Both the position numbers and the translations under genes were made by a program. The notes under the pieces were generated by a model. That model was not told the DNA's origin, made no database searches, and saw nothing but the letters and a program-made list of their open reading frames with translations. Of a stretch of 64,000 bases of DNA, positions 1-11,000 are shown one piece after another. This DNA comes from Apostichopus japonicus. Its lineage: Eukaryota > Echinodermata > Holothuroidea > Aspidochirotida > Stichopodidae. The stretch covers positions 12,362,484 to 12,426,483 of the forward strand of contig NC_092564.1 in assembly GCF_037975245.1 (NCBI RefSeq), written 5' to 3'. Every line of letters starts with the position of its first letter. Position 1 is the first letter of the stretch.

Positions 1-15
1 CCCCCCCCCCCCCCC
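1..15. repeat. Poly-C run at window edge
   Basis: The window opens with a homopolymer of 15 C. Similar C or G runs of 9-15 recur through the window, for example near 5220, 23780, 27542, 28098, 34362, 35019, 43450, 44610 and 48391. Confidence 0.9.
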
Positions 16-72
16 GCCTTCGTTACTTATCTATAATGTAGGCCTTATATCAAATGTCTTTGTGTGTAATAA

Positions 73-141
73 TACGGCTGAGGTTAGTTCCAAGGTGTTT
101 CGACAACACAGCTAGTTGACCTCTAACGTCACTTCCGTTTC
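73..141 (-). promoter_or_regulatory. Inverted copy of the gene 1 promoter/first-exon segment
   Basis: Read on the minus strand, this stretch matches 6488-6554 almost base for base: an ETS-type ACGGAAGT followed by a CRE-like TGACGT, then the GTTGTCGAAACACC motif and CTAACCTCAGCCGTA. The similarity stops abruptly on both sides. It may be a duplicated promoter fragment, or the promoter of a gene leaving the window to the left. No coding exon is visible in the remaining 70 bases, so I cannot decide. Confidence 0.5.
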
Positions 142-349
142 AGATTCGCTGATCTTATTGTGGAGTTTTGGGATGTGTTGGGGATAGAGATGAAGATGCT
201 AGTTACTTTTAGAGCATTTTTAAAACGAAATGCATAAAATCAAGTCAACAAATGATGGAAAACGAAACATTCAGTGTGCGGTACTAACTGTTTGCATCAC
301 TAAGGTAAGCGAAACCCTCAGATCTAGGCCCTAGGTAAAGATGGTACAC

Positions 350-1572
350 GAAACACTCAGTGCGCTGTACCAGGTGTCTGAATCACTGTATCTGTGATGT
401 GGTGTCGAAACACCCTGCATGGAATTCCAAGTGTTTGAATCACTGTGTCCTGGTAAGTGAAACCCTCAGAATGCAATATCAAGTTTTGTTGTCGAAACAC
501 CCTGAAACTAGCCTCAACTCGCTGTGTTGTCGAAACACATTGACACTAACCTTACTGAAACCCCTCAGAATGCAACACCAAGTTTTGTTGTCAAAACACC
601 TTCAAACTAGCCTGAGCAACTAGCTGCGTTGTCGAAACACCTTGACACTAATCTCAGTGAACCCTCAGAATGCAATACCAAGTTTTGTTGTCGAAACACC
701 TTGAACCTAGCCTGAGCTAGCTCTGTTGTCGAAACACCTTGACACTAACCTCAATTAAACCCTCAGAATGCATTACCAAGTATTGTTGTCCAAACACCTT
801 GAAACTATCCTCAACTAGCTGTGTTGTCGAAACACCTTGACACTAACCTTGTGAACCTTGTGAAACCCTCAGAATGCAATACCAAGTTTTGTTGTCGAAA
901 CACCTTGACACTAGCCTCAACTAGCTGTGTTGTCGAAACACCTTGACACTAACCTCAATTAAACCCTCAGAATGCATTACCAAGTATTGTTGTTGGAACA
1001 CCTTGAAACTAGCCTCAACAAGCTGTGTTTTCGAAACACCTTGACACTAACCTCAGTGAAACCCTCAGAATGCAACACCAAGTTTTGTTGTCAAACACCT
1101 TCAAACTAGCCTCAAGTAGCTGTGTTGTCGAAACACCTTGAAAGTTGACACTAATCTCTTTGTTGTCGAAACACCTTGAACCTAGTCTCAACTAGCTGCG
1201 TTATCGAAACACCTTGACCAACTAGCTGCGTTGTCGAAACACCCTGAAACTAGCTGCGTTGTCGAAACACCTTGACACTAATCTCTTTGTTTTCGGAACA
1301 CCCTAAAGCTAGCCTAAACTAGCTGCGTTGTCGAAACACCTTGACACTTATCTCAGTGAAACCCTCAGAATGCAATACCAAGTTTTGTTGTCGAAACACC
1401 TTGAACCTAGCCTGAGCTAGCTCTGTTGTCGAAACACCTTGACACTAACCTCAATTAAACCCTCAGAATGCATTACCAAGTATTGTTGTCGAAACACCTT
1501 GAAACTAGCCTCAACAAGCTGTGTTGTCCAAACACCTTGACACTAACCTCAGTGAAACCCTCAGAATGCAAT
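350..1572 (+). repeat. Minisatellite of about 98 bp (two half-units) built on GTTGTCGAAACACC
   Basis: Each unit holds an AACCCTCAGAATGCA block, then GTTGTCGAAACACCTTGA, a CTAGCCTCAACTAGC block and a second GTTGTCGAAACACCTTGA. The unit starting near 662 recurs at 760, a 98-bp period; other copies vary through half-unit losses. About a dozen units are present. The core motif is the same one found in the gene 1 promoter-proximal exon near 6520, so the array seems to have been seeded from that sequence. The short 87-codon reading frame inside it is not a gene. Confidence 0.85.
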
Positions 1573-2254
1573 ACAAAGTCATCATTCATTCACTTCCCAT
1601 GCTCCATTAATCCCCATGCTTTATTCCTCACCGTGCCCCATTAATCTACCATACGCAATTCATATAACACCATTCACATACCTCCATTCATTCACCTACT
1701 AACCCCACCCACCTTTTGCCATCCACTGATCTACCAAATATACTTCTAACCATTTAGTCAGTCCAACCTTAATTACAACCTTTACTCACTCTATTGCAAT
1801 TCAACACACCTAGCCTTTATTTTAGTCTGACATAAGTTTCTAAAAGAAACATGCTCAACTTTTCTCCCATAGACACCAAATAGGGCTTACCTATTAACCA
1901 AATCAAATGTTATAAAAGTCTATTATATTTCCACTCTATTCTATTGACACTATTGTTTTTCTTTACTTCTTTTCCAGACGCTTTGTGGAGGTTGATCTGA
2001 CAGATTTACATACAGAAGGACGGCTAATGTGTGAACATACAGAGAGACAAATGGACCAACAGACAAATAAACAGATGAACAGTAACAGTGTTATGTCCCC
2101 TCTTCACCAACTTTGTCGGCAGAGAGATAATAAGTGCTTTGCATAAGGACATAACACAGGTGCATTGACCAGGATTCAAACTAGGAACCTCTTGCTGTGT
2201 GGCTTTGCTAAAAACTTTTAAAAAGAAAAGTACTAATAACTTTGTGTAGGTTTG
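1573..2254. other. Unassigned sequence
   Basis: A C/T-rich stretch with repeated CATTCATTCA and CCCATGCTCCATTAAT words leads into an AT-rich part. I see no coding exon, RNA gene or element boundary here. Confidence 0.5.
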
Positions 2255-2600
2255 AGTTAACTTACTTTCCTTGCTCCAATGCAACCATGCCTGTTCCATG
2301 TGAAAGGCATATAAAAACTTCTGTGTACCTGGAAACACTGCATGCAGTGCTTGGTATTCTTGTTCGGAATAGTCAAGCATGAAGAACTTGGGGTTCCAAT
2401 CAAGGTTCCATCTTTGATGATGTCAAGGGCCTCTGTTATCGCAACAGTCGTTTCATTCTCTGTGATGAATTCAGCCACAGGACTATAACCAACCTTGGTC
2501 CTCACAAATACCAAGAACAGGCAGAGCATATTTTGTGGTCGTGTAGGTGGCATCAATGAGTACCATGTCTCCATAACGCTTTAAAAGCAGTTGTTGCTGG
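2255..2600 (-). pseudogene. Broken MULE-type transposase-like gene (ZSWIM/CARF-like), partial
   Basis: Reading the minus strand from about 2600 downward gives YGDMVLIDATY, then a one-frame step to FLVFVRTKVGYSPVAEF and ITENETT, then another step to FFMLDYSEQEYQAL and FHMEQAWLHWSK. The order DATY, a second Asp (LDYSE) and F-H-x-E-Q-A-W is the pattern of Mutator-like (MULE) transposase cores and of the host ZSWIM-type proteins derived from them. Two frameshifts, near 2520 and 2400, break the frame. After W-S-K-E there is an AAGTAAGTT donor-like sequence near 2268, which suggests the source gene had an intron there. It could be a dead transposon or a decayed host gene. The family call is from recognition, not a search. 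Confidence 0.55.
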
Positions 2601-4140
2601 CTGGTCTGATGGATGAACAGGAAAGTAGTGCTTTCTCCGGTGTCATAGCTGTCATCTTCCATGTCATCCCTATCATCTGTTTCTTGGACAATACCTTGTG
2701 TTTTGGGCTTTCTATGTGTAAATGAGCGATTGTAACGATAGGCGTATTCTTGTGTGGGCGTACATGTATATAGTGTAGCCTTAGGCTATGGTGCGCTTGT
2801 AAGCGACGCATCGCTGTTTAATTACGTAACAGAGGTTTCAAACGTATCGGGCGCGGCGCGCTGTTTGTGGTGCGTGCGTGCATCTGGTGTGAGTGTGTGC
2901 GTGTGGTGTGATAGAACTTTCTTGTGTATGAAAAGGTTTGGCAGAGCTTATGAATGAGGCGGTGAGTACGGATGGTTGACCGGCCAAAACTTGTGAGCGA
3001 GTGAGTACGTTTGATTCATATGTAGTGAGCTTGTGACTTGTAAGTAAAGTATGCTTTATATTTTATATTTAGTTTGCTCCAGTTGAGTTGTTAATTTATT
3101 CAAGTAAACCGTTGCTCCAGTTGAGTTATTAAATTATCCAAGTAAACCGTTAATCTTTTGTTTCTGCGTTATCTTTGCAACTTCTCTCCCCTGAGTCATC
3201 ATACTTTTGGGAGGGCACGCCAGTATGGAAAACCACTAAATTTACATATGGATCTGCACATCTGAGATAGCTGTTTGTTTTGGCTTGTCTGAGCACTTGC
3301 GAAGAAAAAAAAAACAATCTCGGTTGTCTTCACTTTGCCATGCCTTCACTTTTTCTTCTAGATTGAGTTGGTCAAATTGTGAAAACCTACCTTTACATAG
3401 TGCCAGCTGTATGTAGTTTCTTATTGTTCTGTCTGTGGGAAAATATCACCTGTCATGTTTCAGAGGATTGGAGTCAGGACAAAGCTCATTATAGACAAAA
3501 TGCTCAAGTGTCTTTCCATAATTCCTTATATAATCTTGTTCCTAACTTCACGATGAATATAGCAAAAACTGCAATTTTTTTTACAAATGTCACAATGTGA
3601 CTTGATCCTATACAACACTTCTACCAGCCTAGATCAGTTTCTTGAATATGTGACATGATGCTTGTTCATCTGGGCAATACAGGGCCTCTTCTACCTTCAC
3701 AATTAGATATTATGCAGCTCTACAAGTTAAAGCATGATGTTGGGTCTGAAGTGGGTACCAGTGAGAATAAAATAAGGGAGGTGCCTCTGTCCATTAGAGA
3801 AAATTGTGGTTTTATTAAGCCCCTATACATAATATGGTGAAGCTTAAGTAAGCTTATTTCCAAGTAATGGTTTTTGAGGAAAACCTGGGAGAGGGAACAA
3901 GGGCTTCCCCCCACCCATCCCCTTTGGGAAATTTGTATTTCTAGTTGTGTATTTGAAAATTTGCTCAAGGTCTGGGAAACTGTGGGACAAGACCTTATAG
4001 AGTGCACCTGCCCCCACCCCCAGATTCCTGTCAGTGGGTTTGTTTGTACCTCTTGTGTACCAGATAAAAACTTCACATTGTTAAGTATGTTATGATTCTT
4101 GCATTGTATGTGTAACAAAGAAATATAAAATAAATGAGTT
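2601..4140. other. Unassigned sequence with a 38-bp tandem duplication and a poly(A)-like signal
   Basis: A 38-bp block starting GCTCCAGTTGAGTT is duplicated head to tail at about 3076-3113 and 3114-3151. The GT-rich part from 2745 to 3230 could be a solo LTR, but I cannot fix its ends. The stretch 3240-4140 carries an AATAAA near 4129 and scattered short frames on both strands. None resembles a known protein. Confidence 0.35.
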
Positions 4141-6440
4141 TTATCTGCTTGTTAGAAGTTCCTACACTCTTTGTCCTTCCTGAAGCGGGCAATGTTTTTG
4201 ATCCTTCCAAGTTTGCTGGACTGAGCTGCTGCAATTTTCTTTAGACCTAACGTACACACTCCGCCAAGGTTTTCTTGCCAATCAAAAGCAGCTGGTAGTG
4301 AGCTTTAACAACATCAGCTCCCAGTTTTCTTGTTTAAAAAGGCGGGCACTGTCTTATGCGTTGTTGAAGAATTTTACACAATTTTTTTTACAATGTTGTA
4401 TCAAGTTAACTGTAAATTAAGAGACCTTTTTGTACTGGAATTGCACTTCCAAGTGTATGGTGACCCAAGATGAACAAAAAAAATTATATCACACATTCAC
4501 AGACAAAACTCCTCTGTAAGGAATGTCAGAATATTCATTGATTGATTTGCCAAATTGCCAAACAAAATTTCTATCATGGGATTAGCCTTTTTTTCTATAG
4601 CAATTAAGTCACATGCACAAATGATCAAATTCTTCTTGGAAATTCAGTGGCTTAATCTTATCTGTTGGTGGACTTGAACCACCTGCTGAATAAATTCTGC
4701 ATCACCTGAACAGACTTTTATTATGGCCAAACAAATTACCAAGAAATAAGTTACTTAGATTGACAGCTCACTGGCACCTTGAATACTGAAATTAGCTAGG
4801 TCTACCAGACTTCTGTAGACCTAACGTAGTGCCTATCTGAACGTATTTATTGTTATTATTAGTTTAGTTTGGTAGAAAAAAAAGGATCAGGAGGGGCACT
4901 CAATTCCCAAGGACCCTATAGGAGAGAAAAATCTGAAGACATAAACACTCAGACCCGATTACAATGCTTAAAGTGCTTGTCCAAAGCATTCTTAACCCGT
5001 TCACACTTCTTGCAAGTACAACTTTCTCAGGCAAACCGTTGTAAGTTTTCACAAAACCGTGCAAGCTTACCCACCAATTCCATTACGAGTATCCCTCCTG
5101 TCCTGACAATACACAACATACCCCGTCCAGGGGAATTTCCGAGAACCGATGGTCTGTGAGACCGATGGTCTATGGAGCATGCCCCCTACTGTAAATTCTT
5201 CACTGGTGGACGTCCCTGCCCCCCCCCCCTTAAAATCTGAAGAGGTAAGGGAAAACGGGCGATTTAATCCAGTTTAAAACACTTTTTTACATTGTCATAT
5301 TACAAAAATATTATTTGAAATTCGAGTAGTCTAAAGAATTTTGACTCCTTACAGAAGTAGAACTGAAAACCACAACATGTTCCCTTGTTATAGCGGATAC
5401 TGTCATTATTATCCCACTTTACTATGAAATCAGGATTAATTAGGGGTCAACTTTTAACCTCTAGCCTGTAACAGTTGACACAATTTCCTCATAATAAACC
5501 AAACATCTAATTTACTTCCTAAAATTTGTACACTTTGTAGCACAAACACACAGCAGGGGGGTTAGACATTTGAGAGCGGTGGCTTTTGCCCCCTGCAACC
5601 CCCTCTGGTTACGCCACTAGTGGAGGCCTAGTATCAATGCAAGCCGCCCCAGCCCCCTTGCGCAACTCACTGGCATCCATTATGAAAAGAAATGGCTGTA
5701 AATTCTTTTAAATTACGCGCTTTATCAAGGTAATATTACCGGTAGTAAGATTTGTCTTACCAAGTGCTATTATAGGCCTAGTAGTTTAGGTCTCGCGGGG
5801 CCTAGTATTTAGTAATAGTTTCGGTCTTGCGGACCTCGGTCTCGAAGATCTTCGGTGTTGCGGACTTTTTTACTTTCGGTCTCGCGGACCTCGCAGATTC
5901 TCAAGAAGAACAGTAAATTCAGCAAAAATTTTACAAATACTTCTAGCATTGGTAAAGACAATCTTCAGCTTATCCCTGTAGTGTAAGTGTAACTAGGCCT
6001 AGGCCTAGGTGTACCTTACTCCTTAGCATGCCTCCTGATATTATTAGAAATGACTTTCCTTCCTTTCAAAACACCTATAAGCACCTCCACTAGAAATATA
6101 ATCCTTATCAAAATTTATGACTGCCCCCATCGACCCCCAATTTCGTTTAAACATAGCTGTTCAACAGAGTAATTCACCAACCATTACTAGGCTAACGGTT
6201 ATGCCGTTAGGCCTACAGTACCTTAGGCTACGTCTTGGGGCCTAAGCTGTGGCAGCTACAACCTGCAACAAAGCCTGGCTCATATAATTTTCTCAAACGT
6301 TAAAAGTTCAAGTCAATAGAATACATTTAGGTCTAATCTTTACGTCCAGGCTTCAAACCCATGCTGCCCAGTTGCCGTCATCTTCGGGTTAATCTTCAGC
6401 CTGAGTAGCCGTCATCAACAACTTGTACAAGTAATTTACA
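4141..6440. other. Upstream region of gene 1, no gene seen
   Basis: Only short open frames occur. From about 5785 to 5900 there are imperfect direct repeats of TCGGTCTCGCGGACCT. Near 5995-6012 there is a run of TAGGCC words. No coding exon is supported. Confidence 0.5.
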
Positions 6441-6447
6441 CTTTCCA

Positions 6448-6505
6448 TTTCGCGCCATTGCCATAGCAATACTAGAGAGGGCTCTTGAAAACGGAAGTAC
6501 GTCAC
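6448..6505 (+). promoter_or_regulatory. Probable promoter of gene 1 (E2F-, ETS- and CRE-like sites)
   Basis: An E2F-type TTTCGCGCC lies at 6448-6456, followed by a YY1-like GCCATTGCCAT. ACGGAAGTACGTCAC at 6491-6505 combines an ETS core with a CRE-like TACGTCA. No TATA box is seen, which fits a housekeeping or proliferation-linked promoter. Downstream, GGATG|GTAAGC at 6682/6683 is a good splice donor that could end a 5' untranslated exon and join the acceptor at 8038. Confidence 0.5.
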
Positions 6506-6509
6506 AGGT

Positions 6510-6682
6510 CAACTTCTCTGTTGTCGAAACACCTTGGAACTAACCTCAGCCGTAATAATACATCGAAATCGCACTCTGGCTGCGTTAGCAGACTACAAAT
6601 AGCACTCGCATTGATCAATGCAGCAAAACGATTGATTAGAAAAGAAGGTCGGACCCCAGCTCTACTTGACCAGACCTGGATG
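6510..6682 (+). other. Candidate first, mostly non-coding exon of gene 1
   Basis: The stretch runs from just after the promoter sites to a donor at 6683 (GTAAGC). The last codon before the donor is an ATG at 6680-6682. Spliced in phase 0 to the exon starting at 8039, it would give M-GTPKVK-MFWG and so extend the protein by seven residues. Homologous NPL proteins usually begin at MFWG, so I keep 8057 as the start. The transcription start itself is a guess. Confidence 0.4.
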
Positions 6683-8038
6683 GTAAGCCTAACTACTAAC
6701 GATAGTGAAAATGCAACTTTCACTACATTTTCCGAGGCATCGTCAGTTGTATTGCCCTAGTTGATCCTGTATGCCCCAAAAACCGACTGTTGTGTCAAAA
6801 TATCACTTACATTTCTTTACTTGCTTTCCTCCGTATATTCAATGTAGGTACTAGTTGCGCTAATAGTAATATGTAATTGTGTTGTTACTGTTTAACAAAA
6901 CATTGAAGAATGATAGCCAACATGTAGTGTAGGCTCAGTCACAGGCAAAGTAACAGATGCCTTCGTTGATAATATCAGTCACTTACATCTAGGGCTGTAC
7001 GTCATTAATTAATGGTACAAAATGTTATGGTAACGGTCCTATTACTAGTCTCATGTTCGGATCTGAAAGTTTTCCACAGTTTGTGCAACATGTTAGGCAT
7101 ACAAGAATGCATACTTTTTGTTCATTCTTAGCAAACTTGTTTGAGCCAATGCATACACAGGGATGTTTTGAATATTCAACTACCTGATACAGTGAACTGT
7201 ACTGTATGTCCATGAAATACTACCATCAACTGATAACACAGTAGCCTAGTAATATAATGGATACCTCATAGAATTCTGAAAATGAATCAATTTTGAGATC
7301 AACTAAAATGGTTTTTGCTTGTTGACTGTTGGGCAATATATGAAAAAGGACCAACCCTCTTATTTGTTATATGAGGACACAAAATGATGTTGTCTGTATT
7401 ATTATTCCATAAGCAACATCATGAGAATGGGTAAATCATTTAAGTGACAGCCAACAGTTGAAAGTACAATACTGTCTCACAGACTGGTAGAGAGTCAGTA
7501 CTCGAGTTCAAGCATTGTAGCCTGTACTTATACTAGTTGACCTCATGGATTTGTACACGTACCCATACTTGTACTCAAGCCAATTTACAATGAAGTATGG
7601 ACACTAGTACAAAATTAAGTACCTGTAGTCATGCTTTGATCTTATTTGTACTCATATCAAGGGTAACTCTACTTGTACTCAAGCATGCTGTTGTATTACT
7701 GTACCTACAGCTATTTAGTCTCTCCTGATTACACTTCTGTGTGAGCAAAGTAAGTAACAGGCCCCTTCAGAAGTACCACATTTTAACATGCGATAAGCCA
7801 ATGGAACACATGGTCAATGGCTCAAGGAATATCTTAGAGGTTCAAAACTACCATGGACTTTTTGAATTTTGAGAATACTAAAAATCAGAAGAGTTTCTGC
7901 TGAAATATATTTGTTCTTCTCTGTTGGTGATGGTGATAAAAAAAAAGATTGGATAACAAGTTTTTGTTGATTTGTTTGTTTGTTTGCAGACCGAAACAGG
8001 AGTACAAGGACTACCATATCTTTCCATGTTCATTGCAG
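6683..8038 (+). other. Probable first intron of gene 1
   Basis: This interval lies between the donor at 6683 and the acceptor TTCATTGCAG ending at 8038. I see no coding sequence in it. Around 7500-7690 there is a loose set of GTACTCAAG and TACTTGTAC words. Confidence 0.4.
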
Positions 8039-8066
8039 GGTACTCCTAAAGTAAAAATGTTTTGGG
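8039..8066 (+). CDS. Gene 1 coding exon 1 (start codon 8057)
   Basis: The acceptor TTGCAG ends at 8038 and the donor GTAAGT begins at 8067. ATG at 8057-8059 starts M-F-W-G, with the Gly split after its first base. Bases 8039-8056 are 5' UTR, unless the ATG at 6680 is used. Confidence 0.75.
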
Positions 8067-11000
8067 GTAAGTTTCTACTTCTTGTTTAAAGATAAGGGGT
8101 TTTACTTGAATTTTCTAATTATGGGGAAAGCAGAGGGAAAGGGATTTATTACTAAAAGTGAAATTGGAGTGTAATACTGTACTTGTTTATACCATATGAA
8201 TGTGAGATACTGTGGCTTTGACATTCCCCACCCTCCCTCATTCCTCCAAGAAAGAGTGACTTTATAGGGTCACAACCAAATAAGGGCTGACCAGCTCAAT
8301 TGCTAGAAAATGCAGGTCTTGTATCCCAGTGGTCACTGGTTCAAATCCCAAGACCCATCCTAGCCACTTCTTTATTTGATCTTTGCAAAATTGTTTAGCA
8401 TTTAACCAGTCTGTTTTCTGTTGGGAAAATTATGTTTAAAAAGTGAAGCAGGAAAAACAGAATTATTAATCCAATGTCCACACACAAGCTTATTCTATAG
8501 CTGGGACCAGTTTAAATGATCAGAATGGCAATCTTTACTGTATTTTTTAGTTTGACTAAATTTGTCAGAAATGGAGGATCTAAGTTCATTTTTTTGTTAA
8601 ATTTATAGCAGTTTTGCAGTACATTTTTCTGAATGACTTATTTCTTTTAAAGAAAATACATGTAATTTTTAACATTTTCAGTCGATTTTTTAACCATGTT
8701 CAGTGTGCACATAGTATTTACTCCCTCTCATTTAGTACTGTACATACAATAAAAAGTCATATTCTTCTTGTCTGCCAAGTGTATACAATATACACAAAGG
8801 TACCCACTAGTGTAGCTTATGGAATGTTGAGTGTTTCATGTAGTTACAGTCATATATTTCATAGATGTATGTGTGATATATGGAAGCCTGGCTTCTGATG
8901 TTTTTTGTATCTTAAAATTAAGTAAAACTTAAATGGTGTGAAGACTCGCGCAAAAAGAAACGTCTAATGCCGGTAATCTGACCTAGTTTCGAATGAGGTG
9001 TAACAGAAGCTTGCTACCGTTGGTAATTAGACACTAGTGTACCTCAGTACAAACAGCTGCGGTCAATACCCACAGCACAGTGTACTAACGATACAGCGAT
9101 GGACATCTCAGGTCCAGCTAAAGATAACAAGGTATCACGTTTCATTACTGTCTGCATTTTGTAGCGACAAGAGAAAAACTTCACTTGCAAGCAACAGAAA
9201 GTTCACTTTTTCAGTGCGCGGCACACGGTTTGGGGCGAGTCTTCAATGCCTTTAAAGGTAATCTCAGTGATGGTATTCTCACTTGCATGATACTGTTTGA
9301 CAAATGTTATAACTTGCTAAACTTTCACTGTAAATTAAATAAATTAGCAAGTAAGAAATTACAATAGTCTGCTCTGGAGAGCATTGCTGGTGCAGTGGTG
9401 ATGTCAAGAAGGGAAGGAGTTGAGGAATTTGAGCACTAGAAAATGATGATTAGTGACATGGAGAGAGGTTTCATCATAAAGTGAAGTGGTTGATACTGGA
9501 AAGTATTCAAATATCTGTTCTCAATCCCCCAAAGTCGCATGGTATGACGTCCATATAAATGGGTTGCAATGAATGTCAGAAATAAGAGAGAACTGTACCA
9601 TCATCATATTATGTGGTCAGTTCTATTAACAATGAGATTTCTTTACCATGTAATATTCATTTTATAATTTTGCTTTTTAATAGGTGTCACATTAATACCA
9701 GGACAGCCCTGTACAAAGGTGCTAGATAAAACAATCTGTTTGTCTATGGCAGCCTTGGATAGCAGACAAAACATTGGTAGGTACAATCATTCATGAAGTT
9801 TATCCCTTTTGCATAAACTTAGCTAAGATATGTTTTGGACAAAGTAAGTTCATGAGGGGACTGTGTATTTTGATATTAGTCAGCCTTCTTTGTGTCTCAA
9901 CCTGTAGAACTTCTGTCCATACAGTATCTCAATTTCTCTGTTTGTTATACACAGTCAGTATCTTCATAGCATATTTTTTTATCAAAGAACTGACTAAAAG
10001 GTGAAGCCTGAGGTACTTCCCATAGTGAGGTAAAATATGAAAAAACATGGACAAGATATAACAGAGTTGCAGATTTTATGTGCACGCAGCAGGTGTTTAG
10101 GTTGAAGGTGATTTTAAGGAGATGACAGAGGACAAATCTTGTTATGGCAAGGATAGTCTTTCTTTTCAATTTCTGAAACTTCCAAAAGCAGTGAATCGGT
10201 TTAATACACCTCATACAACATGTGTGGGAAGAAACATTTGTCAGTTCACTGATCTGCATCTGTAAACATATATGTTTGGGCACTTTATGTCAAATACGAA
10301 CCTTGTGAGGATGTTGTGAGGGCGTTGTGGTCAAGTGGTTAAGGCAGTGGACTTGTGATCTAAGGATTACAGGTTCGAGCTCTGGCCAGATCATTGCGTT
10401 GTGTCCTTGGGCAAGGCACTTTATCTCCATTGCCTCTCTTCACCCAGGTGTATAAATGGGGACTTGCGAGGTGACTTGTAAATATAGTTGCATGCGTCGG
10501 TTTGTGGCTGCACCCTATGGGAAGTCCCCCAGGGGACACGTGGCTGTGGTGCACTGTGGTGCCCCAGGAGAGATTGTTTGAATTGTGCACACTTTGGTGT
10601 GTAGGTGTGACAAGTTACCAATGACCAGGGTTAAGTACAAAGCTCATAGAACTTTTGGATTATGCGCTATATAAATAACGGGGTAATAATAATAATAATA
10701 ATTAAATCAGACGTTAATGGAGGCATAGGAGCGACGTGTCCCCGTAGGTAAAGCCTGGAATAGTTAATTAATCAAAGTGCCCTCTCAGTTTTACTCTCCT
10801 TTCTTTCATTTTTGTGCCTCTTAACTCCCCGAGCTGAAATTCTTTTTTTTCTCTGTTGCAAAACTTAGAAACCTTAGAGATGCCTTTTTCAATTTATTCC
10901 TGCTTTCCTCAGGTTCTGGATTTACTCAAGTAGTTATACAGACAGAAGGATCAGAACATCTTCTCTGCACCCTGATGAGTGGCGTCATCTTTCAGCAGTA

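Noticed and set aside
350-1572. CRISPR-like appearance of regularly spaced identical words
   Set aside because: Both the spacers and the repeats are themselves repeated, so it is a minisatellite. The window is clearly from an animal genome.
2745-3230. Solo LTR of a retrotransposon
   Set aside because: The GT-rich start and tandem duplication are suggestive, but no matching terminal dinucleotides with a target duplication could be fixed.
3720-4118. 132-codon minus-strand frame
   Set aside because: No recognisable domain, atypical composition and an overlapping plus-strand frame of similar quality. Not supported as a gene.
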